Positions 1 to 8,683 of a stretch of DNA of 64,000 nt are shown here, one piece after another. Source of the stretch: Kiritimatiellia bacterium (GTDB lineage: Bacteria > Verrucomicrobiota > Kiritimatiellia > PWTM01); NCBI GenBank assembly GCA_026417735.1, contig JAOACR010000009.1, positions 62,001 through 126,000 on the forward strand, given 5' to 3'. Below the pieces are notes generated by a model. The model made no database searches and was not told the DNA's origin. It saw only the letters and a list, made by a program, of their open reading frames with translations. The stretch's first letter is position 1. Every line of letters begins with the position of its first letter. Position numbers and translations under genes: made by a program.

Positions 1-229
1 GTCGTGCCCATAACCGCACCGTGGGTCCGCGTCGCTGCACCTCGACACCGACCGAGTCCAGCAGCTCGAGCATCACCGCGACATCGCGGATGTCCGGCAC
101 GTTGTGCAGCACGACCGGCTCGTCGGTCAGCAGCGACGCCGCGAGCATCGGAAGCGCCGCGTTTTTGTTGCCGCTGGGGCGGTACCGGCCCGCGATCGGC
201 CGCCCACCGGTGATTCGAAGCCTGGCCAT
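1..229 (-). CDS. murA: UDP-N-acetylglucosamine 1-carboxyvinyltransferase, N-terminal part (cut by window edge)
   Basis: Only the first 76 residues are inside the window. The translation from the ATG at 229 starts [20 protein letters not shown] and continues [18 protein letters not shown], then [12 protein letters not shown]. This is the MurA N-terminus: Lys22 and Asn23 occupy the positions of the UDP-GlcNAc/PEP-binding Lys-Asn pair of the family. The enzyme transfers enolpyruvate from PEP to UDP-GlcNAc, the first committed step of cytoplasmic peptidoglycan synthesis. It lies 76 nt beyond the stop of the squalene-cyclase-repeat gene. There is no Shine-Dalgarno sequence, but a TATACT hexamer ends 6 nt before the ATG, so it may have its own promoter and a leaderless message. 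A paralogous EPSP-synthase-fold enzyme cannot be fully excluded from 76 residues. Confidence 0.88.
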   Translation of the reverse strand, partial: MARLRITGGRPIAGRYRPSGNKNAALPMLAASLLTDEPVVLHNVPDIRDVAVMLELLDSVGVEVQRRGPTVRLWAR

Positions 230-235
230 GGGCGC

Positions 236-241
236 AGTATA
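236..241 (-). promoter_or_regulatory. Candidate -10 element of murA
   Basis: On the minus strand TATACT ends 6 nt before the murA ATG. The -35 region is poor: TCGACG with a 19-nt spacer is the best I see. If it is used, transcription would begin at or next to the start codon. Confidence 0.4.
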
Positions 242-305
242 CACCGCCCGCCCACCAGCCCGTCGATCAGGGCCGGTGAGAACGTCTGGCGAACGCCGCG
301 GGGTC

Positions 306-1589
306 TCAGCGGGACGATCCCGCCGGCAACGGCCGCCACGCGCCTGTGGCCGGGTCGGTGCCGAGCGCGACCTGCAGCGCAATCAGCGCATACGAGGTGA
401 CCAGCACCGGGTCCGACTCCCAGTAGCGGCCAACATCGTTCACCCAGTACCCCAGACCCGTCGCCGGGTCGGTTTTCTGCAAGGCGAGCAAGCGCTGGAT
501 CAGTTCCACGCGCCAGTTGAACGGCGGGGCATTCGGCGGGCGAAATACGTCTTGACCATACGCCGCCAGCCCCTTCGCCATCACATTGTACATGTAGAAG
601 AGGCCTTCGCGATCGTCCTGCGTCGCGGTCTTCCCCTCACCCGGCGCGCGCGGGTTGTTCGCATCGAGCGACCAGTTGCGCACAATCCAGTTGACAGTCG
701 CCTCCACGCGGGGATCCGTGCGGTCAACGTCCGCATAAATGTAGCTCAGCAGGCCCGCATACGTCATTCCGCGCATCGAGCGAAACTTCACGACGCCCGC
801 CGCATTCGTGGTGGTGCCGGCGCGCGTCTGCTCGGGGTGGTACACGAAGCCGCCGCGATCTGCGGGATCATCGGTCGCCCAGGGAGCGGGGTTGAAGCGT
901 GCGTCGTTCTGTGTCCGCTGAATGAAGGCGCGCGCGGCCTCCCAGTTCAGATCTGCCCGCGGTCCGCCGTCCCGCCGCAGGTCCTCGGCGGACTCGGTCA
1001 TGCGCATCGCCTCGTACGCAATATACGAGTTTGAAAGGTCCGCGTAGGGGCGCCCGCTCTCCGCGTCATAACCCATCCCTCCGTAATACACATCGCCGCC
1101 GAGGTGCTGCGTGCGCGCGAGATACCGCCGCGCGCGGAGCACAACGGGCGTCGCCCGCGGGTCCCCACTGAGATGCAGCGCGACCATGCTGATGGCAGTG
1201 TTGTAGTTGGGCAGCCCGCCCCCTCCGCCCGGCCGGTCCGGCGCGCGGTAGATCGCGCCGTTCTCGTGCGCACAGGAGAGCAGGAAGTCCACTGCGCGCT
1301 GCGCCGCGGGCGAGTCCGCCATTCCGGCCTTCGCGAGCGCCCACAGCGGCAATGCGGTGAGCGCGGGATACTGCGCGTTCGACCAGCTCCCCGTCGGGGA
1401 CTGCTGCGCCAGCAACCATCGCAGCCCGCGGTCGATGGCCGCCCGCGCCTCGCGCTGCAAGGACTCGCTCAATCCCGGCGGATCGCCCCGCACCTCGAGC
1501 CGCACCACCGCGCCGCTCTCCACGCCCTCCGCCGCCCCCCCCCAGCTCACCGCCGCGATCAGCAGCCACGTCCTCCACTTGCCCGTCAT
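306..1589 (-). CDS. Secreted prenyltransferase/squalene-oxidase-repeat protein
   Basis: A 427-residue protein with an N-terminal signal peptide (about residues 1-21, hydrophobic [12 protein letters not shown]). The mature part is rich in alpha/alpha-barrel repeat signatures of the squalene-hopene-cyclase/prenyltransferase type: [75 protein letters not shown]. The DxDD catalytic motif of true triterpene cyclases is not evident, so cyclase activity should not be assumed; exported repeat proteins of this sort are common and uncharacterised in PVC bacteria. Its ATG overlaps the stop of the YihY-CNBD gene by 4 bp, so it is the distal gene of that operon. The leader is interrupted by a run of nine G (1535-1543, Trp-Gly-Gly-Ala codons), a site where slippage would remove the product. 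Confidence 0.75.
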   Translation of the reverse strand: MTGKWRTWLLIAAVSWGGAAEGVESGAVVRLEVRGDPPGLSESLQREARAAIDRGLRWLLAQQSPTGSWSNAQYPALTALPLWALAKAGMADSPAAQRAVDFLLSCAHENGAIYRAPDRPGGGGGLPNYNTAISMVALHLSGDPRATPVVLRARRYLARTQHLGGDVYYGGMGYDAESGRPYADLSNSYIAYEAMRMTESAEDLRRDGGPRADLNWEAARAFIQRTQNDARFNPAPWATDDPADRGGFVYHPEQTRAGTTTNAAGVVKFRSMRGMTYAGLLSYIYADVDRTDPRVEATVNWIVRNWSLDANNPRAPGEGKTATQDDREGLFYMYNVMAKGLAAYGQDVFRPPNAPPFNWRVELIQRLLALQKTDPATGLGYWVNDVGRYWESDPVLVTSYALIALQVALGTDPATGAWRPLPAGSSR

Positions 1590-2896
1590 GGTGTGGTCTC
1601 CCGCCGGGTCGACGCCTCGTCGGACCCGGTCATTGCTTTTTCCGCGCGAACCTCAGAACTGGACATCGCCGGCACGCGCTCGTCGAACTGTGCATCCGTG
1701 GCACGGAGGCGTTCCGCCAGCTCCCGCAAGAGCGGCAGCGCCAGTTCTGGCTGTTCCCTCAACATCATCTCCCACTGGTCCCGTCGAATCACGACCAGCT
1801 CTCCGTCGGTGACCGCCTCGGCGGTCGCGCTGCGCGGCGTATCGAGCAGCATCGCGAGCTCGCCGAAGTAGTCGCCCTCGTGCATGTCGCGCAGCGTCGT
1901 GGTGCCGCGGCGCAGCCGCACGGTGCCGCGGCGCAGCACATACATTTCGTCGCCGTGGTCCCCCTCGCGGAACAGCACCTCACCTGCTCCGAACCGCCGC
2001 AGGTGGCGCTCCACCAGCGGCGCGGCGCCCTCCGCACCCCGCCCGACCAAAAACAGCTGCAGCAGCGCAACCTCGCGCCGTCGGGCCGCGGCGGTGATTT
2101 CCGCGCCGAGCAGCACCGCCGCGAAGGATACGTACACCCAGGTGAGCATTAGGAACACCGCTTTCAGTGAACCGAACGCAAATCCGTAACTGGGATTGTA
2201 GCGGAGGAACGCCGCGAAGGCCGGGCGGATCGCCAGCAACAGCACCGCGGAAATGACCGCACCGCACACCAGCTCGCCCCGGCGCAATCGCACCGGCGCG
2301 AACACTCGGAACAGCACGCCGAGCGCGCCCAGCGCCAGCGCGAACGAAAAACCCAGCTGCACCGCGGCGGCCGCGACAGACAGGCTCGTCGGCAACCGCC
2401 GGGCGAGTGCGCCATAGAGGATCCGCCCGCCGACGAGCAACAAGAACACCGCAATCAGCACCAGCGCGCCCAACACATCCCGCAGCTTCGCCCGCCACAG
2501 CGCCACCGGACGATCGGGCTGGAACACGCGCGCCATCGCCCCACGCATCGCAGCCGCAAACGGCGTAATGGACCAAAACAGCGCAAGCAGCCCGACCAGG
2601 CTCCAGGTGCGCTGTGCGGCGAGCGTTTCAATCTGGTCCAGCGCCATCGCCCCCAACCCGGCGACCAACGCGTCCGCCGCGCCACGAATTGCCTCGACCG
2701 CCACGGGCGAACGCAGAATCCAGCGGCTCGTCACCACCGATACCAACAGCAGCAGCGGTACGAAGGACAAAAACCCGTAGTAGGTCAGTACCGCCGCGGT
2801 GTCGCCGTGCCGGTGGCGCGAAAACGCTGCGAACGCCTCGCGAACGACGAGCACCGCGGTGGCCCGACGGCGTCCCGCTCCGCTGCGCGGCGTCAC
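1586..2896 (-). CDS. YihY/BrkB-family membrane protein fused to a cyclic-nucleotide-binding domain
   Basis: The start is the GTG at 2896: it overlaps the TGA of the upstream SGNH gene (GTGA) and has GGAGG 9 nt ahead. The protein has 436 residues. Residues of about 20-290 form a multi-helix UPF0761/YihY (BrkB) membrane domain (AVLTYYGFLSFVPLLLLVSV, YNPSYGFAFGSLKAVFLMLTWVYVSFAAVLLGAEI, a typical family signature). Residues of about 300-410 are a cNMP-binding/Crp-like beta barrel (FGAGEVLFREGDHGDEMYVL, then GDYFGELAMLLDTPRSATAEA, which carries the phosphate-binding-cassette GE..L....RSA pattern). No DNA-binding or catalytic domain follows. Known YihY proteins are integral membrane proteins without a settled function; the fused sensor suggests ligand-controlled activity, which is inference. 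It sits between an O-acetylation pair and a secreted repeat protein. Confidence 0.85.
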   Translation of the reverse strand: MTPRSGAGRRRATAVLVVREAFAAFSRHRHGDTAAVLTYYGFLSFVPLLLLVSVVTSRWILRSPVAVEAIRGAADALVAGLGAMALDQIETLAAQRTWSLVGLLALFWSITPFAAAMRGAMARVFQPDRPVALWRAKLRDVLGALVLIAVFLLLVGGRILYGALARRLPTSLSVAAAAVQLGFSFALALGALGVLFRVFAPVRLRRGELVCGAVISAVLLLAIRPAFAAFLRYNPSYGFAFGSLKAVFLMLTWVYVSFAAVLLGAEITAAARRREVALLQLFLVGRGAEGAAPLVERHLRRFGAGEVLFREGDHGDEMYVLRRGTVRLRRGTTTLRDMHEGDYFGELAMLLDTPRSATAEAVTDGELVVIRRDQWEMMLREQPELALPLLRELAERLRATDAQFDERVPAMSSSEVRAEKAMTGSDEASTRRETTP

Positions 2897-4278
2897 GGCG
2901 TGGCACCTCCAGCCGCACGATCGGCCCTCGGCGGCCAGCTCAGAAGCTTCCAGTCGCCCAACGAAAGCTCTCGTTCCGAAAACTGCCAGACGACGACCCG
3001 TTTGTTTGCCAGCCGTTCCGGCCGTCGGCGCAATTCGCCGAAGAGCAGGTGGCGGGTCGCGTACGCACCCGCGTCGTTGCGGACCATCCGATCCACCGGC
3101 CGCTGGAGCGCGAGCGAGAGATGCTCGGCGAGCCCCGCAGCGGAGCCCCAGCGCATCGAGTCCAGCGAGAAAATGTTCGCGAAACTGTCGCCGAGCAGCA
3201 GCACCTCCGCCGTGGGATCGGACGTCCACGGACGGCCATCCGGACTGATCACCTGGCGGATTGCCGCCACTTCCGGGGCAGGCCAGGGAGCAGAGGCGGG
3301 CAGATTCAGCATGACCGCCAGATCCCCCCGATTTGTCACCAACGCGGGGCTCGCGCGGTAGGTGGTTGGCGGCACAGCTGGCAGGCGCGGCCGGATACGC
3401 TGCGCCAACGCTGCCGCGATCGCCTCCATCGTTTCCGGCCGCCAATGGGTGTCGGTCCGCAAGTAAGGACCGGCGCGCAGGTCGGGGGGGAAGTTTCGCA
3501 TCACCTCCGCGATGTCCAGAATTTCCACCTGATGCCGTTCGAGCGCGGCACGAAACTGCGGCCAGCTCCGATTACGCAATGGCGGGCTCCCCAACCTCCG
3601 GTCGGTGAAACCAGCCGGCCAAGCACCGATCTTCACTGGCACCGGCATCACGATCAGATGGATGCCCCGCGCAGCGAGCTGATCGCGGAACTCGACGATC
3701 GCGGCGACAGGGTCGGGCTGCGGCGCGGGCGTCCAGCGATCCCCGCTACGGCGCCGCCGTTCCAACTGCCCAGGGTCGAGGAATCCCGCGCCGGCGAGGT
3801 GCTCGAGCTCGGGACCGTAATACAGCACACCGGAGCGGCCGATCAGCGTCGGCTCGTTGCCCGCTCGCAGAAGCCGGCACAGCAGCCACTGCGTCGCCGG
3901 TTGCACTCGCTCCCGGAACCACGAGGCTTCCTCCAGTTCGTCCTCATACCGCTGCAGACCGATGCGCAAAACGTGATTGGCCTCCAGCATGCGATTCAAC
4001 AGCCCGCCCGGCGCCGCGCTCCATGCGATCACTGCATCCGCGATGACCGGCCCAATTCCGGCAATGGTCGGCCAGGGGGACGGGCGCTCCCCGCGCCGGT
4101 AGTCGACGAAGTCCCGGGCGATTTCCGCCAGCGGCGCAAGCGCCAGTCCCACCGTCACCACCACCATTGCGACGCGCGCTGCGGCGGGTGAGATCTCCGT
4201 GTGGCCGATTTCCGTCAGCGCGAGTTCCTCGCGGGTTGGCCGGCCGGCGGGCTGCGCAGATGGCGGAGGCTGGGTCAT
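2893..4278 (-). CDS. SGNH/AlgJ-AlgX-like acetyltransferase partner of MBOAT1
   Basis: The start is the ATG at 4278, sharing one base with the stop of the MBOAT gene (TGATG); 461 residues. A short cytoplasmic N-terminus is followed by one membrane helix (about residues 25-45), and the rest should lie outside the cytoplasmic membrane. The AlgX/AlgJ SGNH-like triad is visible: Asp276 and His278 in the DTHW block (YLRTDTHWRPETM) and Ser365 in the GDSF block (LLLGDSFANIF). Such proteins take acetyl groups passed across the membrane by an MBOAT partner and place them on exopolysaccharide or cell-wall glycan. The paired gene order agrees with this. The acceptor glycan is unknown. It is related in plan to the second SGNH protein at 42161-43777, but the two differ in length and active-site flank. 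Confidence 0.85.
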   Translation of the reverse strand: MTQPPPSAQPAGRPTREELALTEIGHTEISPAAARVAMVVVTVGLALAPLAEIARDFVDYRRGERPSPWPTIAGIGPVIADAVIAWSAAPGGLLNRMLEANHVLRIGLQRYEDELEEASWFRERVQPATQWLLCRLLRAGNEPTLIGRSGVLYYGPELEHLAGAGFLDPGQLERRRRSGDRWTPAPQPDPVAAIVEFRDQLAARGIHLIVMPVPVKIGAWPAGFTDRRLGSPPLRNRSWPQFRAALERHQVEILDIAEVMRNFPPDLRAGPYLRTDTHWRPETMEAIAAALAQRIRPRLPAVPPTTYRASPALVTNRGDLAVMLNLPASAPWPAPEVAAIRQVISPDGRPWTSDPTAEVLLLGDSFANIFSLDSMRWGSAAGLAEHLSLALQRPVDRMVRNDAGAYATRHLLFGELRRRPERLANKRVVVWQFSERELSLGDWKLLSWPPRADRAAGGATP

Positions 4279-5741
4279 CAGAAGATGAAGTAGATGAAGG
4301 GATTGTAGGCCTGTGTACTGAGCACCGCGATCGAGGCCAGTGCCAGTCCGAGCGCGACGATCAGCTTCCACGCGGGCAGTCGCCGGGTCCAGTCCCATGT
4401 GCTGGGTGCCAGCCATGTCACCAGCGCCGCTGCCGCCCAGGTGCCGGCGTGGAGCGGCGCATAGATCAGCCCGCCGATCGCGCCCGCCGCCGGCCACGTT
4501 GGGGTGACGCCGGCCATCGCACGGAACATCGCGAACGCGGCCGACAGGTCCGGCGAGCGAAATAGCACCCACGAACCTAGTACGATCACAAACGTCAGCG
4601 CGACGCGCAGCGGCGTGGGCAGCCGGTGATACAGCGGCCGGCGGCCCAGTGCCCGTTCCAGAATCAGCCAGGCGCCGTGATAGGCGCCCCACAGCACGAA
4701 GGTCCACGCCGCGCCGTGCCAGAGGCCACCCAGCAGCATCACGATCGCAAGGTTCACTGCGGTGCGCATGGGCCCGCGGCGGTTGCCCCCCAGCGGCACA
4801 TAGAGGTAGTCGCGCAGCCAGCTGGACAGCGAGATGTGCCACCGACGCCAGAACTCGGTGATCGAGGCGGAGCGGTAGGGTGAATCAAAGTTCTTCGCAA
4901 ACACAAAGCCGAACATCAAACCGAGGCCGATCGCCATGTCCGAATAGCCGGAAAAATCGAAGTAGATTTGAAACGCGTAGGCGGTGACGCCATACCAGGC
5001 GTCGAGCGCGCCCGCGCCTCCCGCGGAGTCGAATACGAGATCCGCGATCTTCCCGCACGGGTTCGCGAGCAATACCTTTTTTGCGAGACCGAGCGCGAAG
5101 AACGCGGAGCCCCGCGCGAACTTTTCCACCGATTCGCGTCGGGCGGTGAGCTGCCGCGCGACCTCTGCGAAGCGGATGATCGGACCGGCGACCAGCTGTG
5201 GAAACATCGCCACGTAACAGGCGAAGTCCACAAAATTGCGGATCGCGCGCGCGTGGCCGCGATACACGTCGATCGAGTAGGACATCGACTGAAACGTGTA
5301 GAAGCTGATGCCCAGCGGCAGCACAACCCGCAGCGAAGTCTCGATCGCAGCGCCGGGCCGGCCCAGCGCGGCGGCAAGGCCGTTCCAGGAATCCACAAGG
5401 AAATTGAAGTACTTGAAGAAGCCGAGCAGCGCGAGATTCGAGAGGACGCTGAGGGTCACGCCCAGGCGTTGCAGCCGCGTACGCGGCCCGCCCGGCGTCA
5501 GCATCTCCACCGGTCGGCGCCAGGCCGCGGGGCGCCACTGGCCGGAGATCAGAAGCCCGGCGACGTAATCAATCAGTGTCGAAAGCAGCATCAGCAGCCC
5601 GAACGCCGGGTTCGACCATCCATAGAACACGTAGCTGACCGCAGTTAGGAAGGCATTGCGCGCGCGGCGCGGCAGCAGGTAGTAGCCGGCCAGCGCCAGC
5701 GGCAGGAACACAAACAGAAAAATGTGCGAGCTGAAGACCAT
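4278..5741 (-). CDS. MBOAT-family O-acyltransferase 1 (AlgI-like)
   Basis: A 487-residue polytopic membrane protein with the standard MBOAT/AlgI start (MVFSSHIFLFVFLPLALAGY), the internal LPLGISFYTFQSMSYSIDVYRG and IYFDFSGYSDMAIGLGLMFG blocks, the FWRRWHISLSSWLRDYLYVPLGG block, and the catalytic His342 in GGLWHGAAW. Members move acyl (usually acetyl) groups from a cytoplasmic donor to the periplasmic side, where an SGNH partner completes O-acetylation of a polysaccharide. The partner is the immediately downstream gene. Its start lies 12 nt after the stop of the secreted propeller-like gene, so it is probably expressed from the same long minus-strand transcript. It parallels the second MBOAT at 43774-45159. 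Confidence 0.93.
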   Translation of the reverse strand: MVFSSHIFLFVFLPLALAGYYLLPRRARNAFLTAVSYVFYGWSNPAFGLLMLLSTLIDYVAGLLISGQWRPAAWRRPVEMLTPGGPRTRLQRLGVTLSVLSNLALLGFFKYFNFLVDSWNGLAAALGRPGAAIETSLRVVLPLGISFYTFQSMSYSIDVYRGHARAIRNFVDFACYVAMFPQLVAGPIIRFAEVARQLTARRESVEKFARGSAFFALGLAKKVLLANPCGKIADLVFDSAGGAGALDAWYGVTAYAFQIYFDFSGYSDMAIGLGLMFGFVFAKNFDSPYRSASITEFWRRWHISLSSWLRDYLYVPLGGNRRGPMRTAVNLAIVMLLGGLWHGAAWTFVLWGAYHGAWLILERALGRRPLYHRLPTPLRVALTFVIVLGSWVLFRSPDLSAAFAMFRAMAGVTPTWPAAGAIGGLIYAPLHAGTWAAAALVTWLAPSTWDWTRRLPAWKLIVALGLALASIAVLSTQAYNPFIYFIF

Positions 5742-5753
5742 TGCCGTGCCGCG

Positions 5754-7160
5754 TCAGTGCGGCACCTCGATGAACTGTGGACGGCCTTCGTCGGCCATGT
5801 CCATCACGATTCGTTCCCCCTCCAGCTCCGGGTGGGCCTCGTAGGGCTCCAACGCAAGTTGCACGGTTTCGCCGAGGCGGCGCCGGGGCGCGACGGGCTT
5901 TCGGTCGCGAACGCCCCAGTGGAGCACCAGAATGCGGCCCTGCATCGGGGGGCCCTCGAGTGTTCGCAGCACCTCGTACTCAAACGCAATCAGCGCCCGG
6001 TCGTACGGACGAATTTCGGCGGCGGTGGGCGTGCGGGTCAGTGCGACAACGCGCGCCTCGATCACGTGGCGGACGGGGGGCGTCAATGCGGGCGTTTTCG
6101 CAGTGCGTTCGGTCTGGACCTGCGGCGGGGGCCGAGCCGCCGTACTCCAGACGTCGGGAAAGTAATCGGCGGTGTCGTTGCGCGTCACCTGCACCCACGC
6201 GTCAACACGGTCAAACGCGGCGGCAAACCGGCCAACGAACACCTCCACGCGGGGCCCGCCGAAGTGAATGCGGGTCGGCCCGCTCCCGGCGAGGTACGGA
6301 CCGGTCAACGCGAACAGATGGGCCGGCCGCCCCCAGCGGGGGTGGTAGACTTCGGCCCCTTGCATGCCCAGGGCCGTGTTCACCGGTACCGTCCAACGGC
6401 GGTTGTCGCGCAACGAGCAGATCAGAAGGTTGCGATGCGCGCCATCGAACAACCACATCAGCCGGGAATCGTCCGGCGCCCGGGAGGTCCAGCAGCCGCG
6501 CCCGACTCGTTTCATCGCGCCGTCCGGCAACTCGAGCCAGGCAGCGGTCGGCCACGGTGCGAGCGCCGCCGCGCGGGCACCGTCGGCGGTCACCTGAAAA
6601 TTGTCCACGCTGACCGGAGTCTTCGTCCACACCAGCCGCTCGTCGGACGGCGCATCCAACGGGAACCGGACCGCTGGCGATCCGAGAAACGCCTCCGACT
6701 CTAGCGGACCGCGCACCGCAAAGACCCAGAGGCGGCCGTCGGCCGGGTCGCGCCACACGTCGGCCGCGTGCCCGTCGGCCAGATCCCGCACCTCTCCACC
6801 GCCAAAGCGGACTGCCATCACCCGACCTCGGGCGTAGTCGGTAAAGACGACCCACTCGCCATCCGGCGAGATCAGCGGCTTGCGGACCGAGCGCGGACCC
6901 GGCACGAGCACCCGCTCACCACCGGCCTCCGTGTCGAACGCGATAAGTGAATACCAGGAATTCGTAGCGAACGGATCGCCGCCTTCTCCGCTGACCTGGC
7001 GAGACCAGACCAACCGGACCGGTCCACCGGCGAGCGCTCGCAGTTCGGCCGCCGGGTCGCCCGGCGCGGCGCGGGCGAGTGCCAGCCACATCGCCGCAAC
7101 GACGCCGACCCCCCAAGGCGTCAGCCGACGGTGGCACGCAAATGTGTGGTTTGCAGTCAT
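5754..7160 (-). CDS. Secreted TolB/PD40-like propeller protein, function unknown
   Basis: The start is the ATG at 7160, overlapping the ridA stop (ATGA); 468 residues. Residues of about 1-35 form a signal peptide (RRLTPWGVGVVAAMWLALARAA). The following 300 residues contain weak blade-like repeats with the PDG.W..F pattern of TolB/WD40-like beta propellers (LISPDGEWVVFTDYARGRVM; DSRLMWLFDGAHRNLLICSL; GAEVYHPRWGRPAHLFALTG). The last 130 residues are a separate beta-rich part (IRPYDRALIAFEYEVLRTL, ILVLHWGVRDRKPV). I see no catalytic motif. It may read or bind a carbohydrate, but that is only suggested by the neighbouring MBOAT/SGNH genes. It is the last gene before that pair. Confidence 0.6.
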   Translation of the reverse strand: MTANHTFACHRRLTPWGVGVVAAMWLALARAAPGDPAAELRALAGGPVRLVWSRQVSGEGGDPFATNSWYSLIAFDTEAGGERVLVPGPRSVRKPLISPDGEWVVFTDYARGRVMAVRFGGGEVRDLADGHAADVWRDPADGRLWVFAVRGPLESEAFLGSPAVRFPLDAPSDERLVWTKTPVSVDNFQVTADGARAAALAPWPTAAWLELPDGAMKRVGRGCWTSRAPDDSRLMWLFDGAHRNLLICSLRDNRRWTVPVNTALGMQGAEVYHPRWGRPAHLFALTGPYLAGSGPTRIHFGGPRVEVFVGRFAAAFDRVDAWVQVTRNDTADYFPDVWSTAARPPPQVQTERTAKTPALTPPVRHVIEARVVALTRTPTAAEIRPYDRALIAFEYEVLRTLEGPPMQGRILVLHWGVRDRKPVAPRRRLGETVQLALEPYEAHPELEGERIVMDMADEGRPQFIEVPH

Positions 7161-7534
7161 GCGGAGCGGTGCGCGACCACAGAAATTTCGATTTCCGCAT
7201 CGCGCGGCAGCCGCGCCGCCTGAATCACTTCGCGCGCCGGCCACGGAGGCCGGAAGAACTCCTCAAACACCGCGTTGAACGCGCCGAAATTCGCCAGATC
7301 TTTCAGGAACACCGTCACTTTCACTACGTCGGCCGGCGCCGCGCCCCCGGCTGCCAGTACGGCGCGGACGTTTGCCAGCGCCTGTCGAGCCTGCGCGATG
7401 AAGCCGTCGGCGAGCAAACCGCTGCACGGCTCGATTCCGAGCTGCCCGGCCGTCCAGACCCAGCCGCCCGCCACCACGCCCTGCGAATAGGGACCGATCG
7501 GCGCGGGCGCCTCGTTGGTGTGAATCGCGGTCAT
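7157..7534 (-). CDS. ridA: RidA-family enamine/imine deaminase
   Basis: A 125-residue protein with the RidA/YjgF pattern: NEAPAPIGPYSQGVVAGGWVWTAGQ at the N-terminus, then LANVRAVLAAGGAAPADVVKVTVFL and the C-terminal RPPWPAREVIQAARLPRDAEIEI. The arginine of PAR (about residue 103) is the substrate-carboxylate-binding residue of the family. Known members hydrolyse reactive 2-aminoacrylate-type enamines in the cytoplasm. The start at 7534 is preferred because a GAGGG sequence lies 5 nt upstream and the length fits the family; a longer start at 7564 lacks both. It is 52 nt downstream of the PHP gene and overlaps the next gene by 4 bp. Confidence 0.92.
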   Translation of the reverse strand: MTAIHTNEAPAPIGPYSQGVVAGGWVWTAGQLGIEPCSGLLADGFIAQARQALANVRAVLAAGGAAPADVVKVTVFLKDLANFGAFNAVFEEFFRPPWPAREVIQAARLPRDAEIEISVVAHRSA

Positions 7535-7586
7535 GTGCGCCCTCGTGCCAGGAGACCGCGCCATCGTAACGGCTTGACCGGCGGTG

Positions 7587-8339
7587 TCACAAGCCGACCC
7601 GTGGCGGCAGTCCCGCCGTCGGATCGGCGAGCTGTCGGGCGCGCAGCTCCGCGAACGCCGCGCGGCAGTCCTCTACCCGGCCGGTGGCCAGCGGCAGCTC
7701 GGTCCAACCCCGCCCGATCTCCTCGGGGTGATGCGCATCGCTGGTGCGGATCATCGCCCACCGCCCGCGCAGGCCGGCCGGATCCCGGGCACAGTCGTAG
7801 CGGTCGCTGACCTCGACGGCGTCGAAGGGTAGCTCCGGCATCCGCCCCAGTTGCGAGAGCACGCTCATGGCGGGACGGTCCACATGGGAGGGAACACACA
7901 GTCCGCCCGCGGCGCAAATCGCTTCACAGAGCTCGGTGAGCGGCCAGTCGGTCGCCGCGCCGAGCCAGACCGGCACCAGGGTCTCGATTTCCCCCTCTTC
8001 ATTCACCACAGGCTGGTCCACCTCGGTCAGACGGCTCACCGGTACGCTCGCCAAGCGGGCGGTGGCCTGCCGGCCAAACTCGACCGTGGCCAACGGATCA
8101 TCGAACAACGCCAGCACGTGGAGCTCCTCCACCGTCGTGACCTCGACGCCGGTCAGCACCGCGAGCCCGCGCGCGGCGGCCGCCCGGGCACTCGCCGGGG
8201 CGTTCAACCCCGCGTTGTGGTCCACCACCGCAATCATCTGCAGACCCGCGACCGCGGCGTGGTACGCGATCTCGCGGGGTGACATGCGAAGATCCCCGCA
8301 GGGGGACAGGCACGAGTGAATGTGCAGATCCGCTCTCAC
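7587..8339 (-). CDS. PHP-domain metal-dependent phosphoesterase
   Basis: The GTG start at 8339 overlaps the preceding stop (GTGA); 250 residues. The metal-binding PHP motifs are all present: HxH at residues 6-8 (ADLHIHSCLSPCGD), then DHNAGLN, GVEVTTVEELHVLALF, CVPSHVDRP and the terminal TSDAHH. These predict a TIM-like barrel with a multinuclear metal site, as in PHP phosphoesterases such as histidinol-phosphate phosphatase and the 5'-3' RNA/DNA or AMP phosphoesterases. The substrate cannot be read from sequence. It is the fifth gene of the rex-led block, and PHP genes are known neighbours of [FeFe]-hydrogenase operons in several anaerobes. A role in removing a nucleotide signal made or sensed by the neighbouring CBS/HATPase protein is speculation. 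Confidence 0.85.
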   Translation of the reverse strand: MRADLHIHSCLSPCGDLRMSPREIAYHAAVAGLQMIAVVDHNAGLNAPASARAAAARGLAVLTGVEVTTVEELHVLALFDDPLATVEFGRQATARLASVPVSRLTEVDQPVVNEEGEIETLVPVWLGAATDWPLTELCEAICAAGGLCVPSHVDRPAMSVLSQLGRMPELPFDAVEVSDRYDCARDPAGLRGRWAMIRTSDAHHPEEIGRGWTELPLATGRVEDCRAAFAELRARQLADPTAGLPPRVGL

Positions 8340-8683
8340 CCGGCACGCCTGGTGAGCGCAGCGTGCACGCGCCACGACAGCTCGTACTGGCTCAAGGGCG
8401 AGCGAGCGACCGCCACCGACTGCGCACGCGCCGCCTCGATGGTGTCTGGCGGCACCGGGCGGCCGTGGGCGATGAGCACCGCCCGGATTCCGACCGCCGC
8501 CGCCACGCCGATCACGGCACGGTGCGTCTGAACGGTGATCCAGACGCTGTCCGCAGGCGCATGGCCCAGCACGTCACTGAGCAGGTCGGAGGTGTACCCG
8601 GCGACCACCGGCGCGTGGGGCGCACCCTCCACCAGAACTTCAAGACTCCCCAGCGCCGTCCAGAGGTCCAACACCGTGCTCAT
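8336..8683 (-). CDS. DRTGG-like small protein (second copy)
   Basis: A 115-residue protein starting at the ATG at 8683, which overlaps the stop of the CBS/HATPase gene. It has the compact alpha/beta pattern of the DRTGG domain: VLVEGAPHAPVVAGYTSDLLSDVLGHAPADSVWITVQTHRAVIGVAAAVGIRAVLIAHGRPVPPDTIEAA, parallel to the other DRTGG protein at 9650-9988 (VLAGVVATDLMSDLL...VLTALASDQAVRTADLVGAAAVIVVNGKPLP). The signature tetrapeptide itself is absent. DRTGG domains occur next to CBS domains in some pyrophosphatases and as stand-alone proteins beside hydrogenase genes; they have no proven catalytic activity. It probably forms dimers or binds a ligand together with its neighbours. Confidence 0.7.
   Translation of the reverse strand: MSTVLDLWTALGSLEVLVEGAPHAPVVAGYTSDLLSDVLGHAPADSVWITVQTHRAVIGVAAAVGIRAVLIAHGRPVPPDTIEAARAQSVAVARSPLSQYELSWRVHAALTRRAG

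Noticed and set aside
3000-3445. Upstream extension of the YihY-CNBD frame to 3445
   Set aside because: It overlaps the conserved C-terminal part of the SGNH gene. The GTG at 2896 with GGAGG and a GTGA overlap is the better start.
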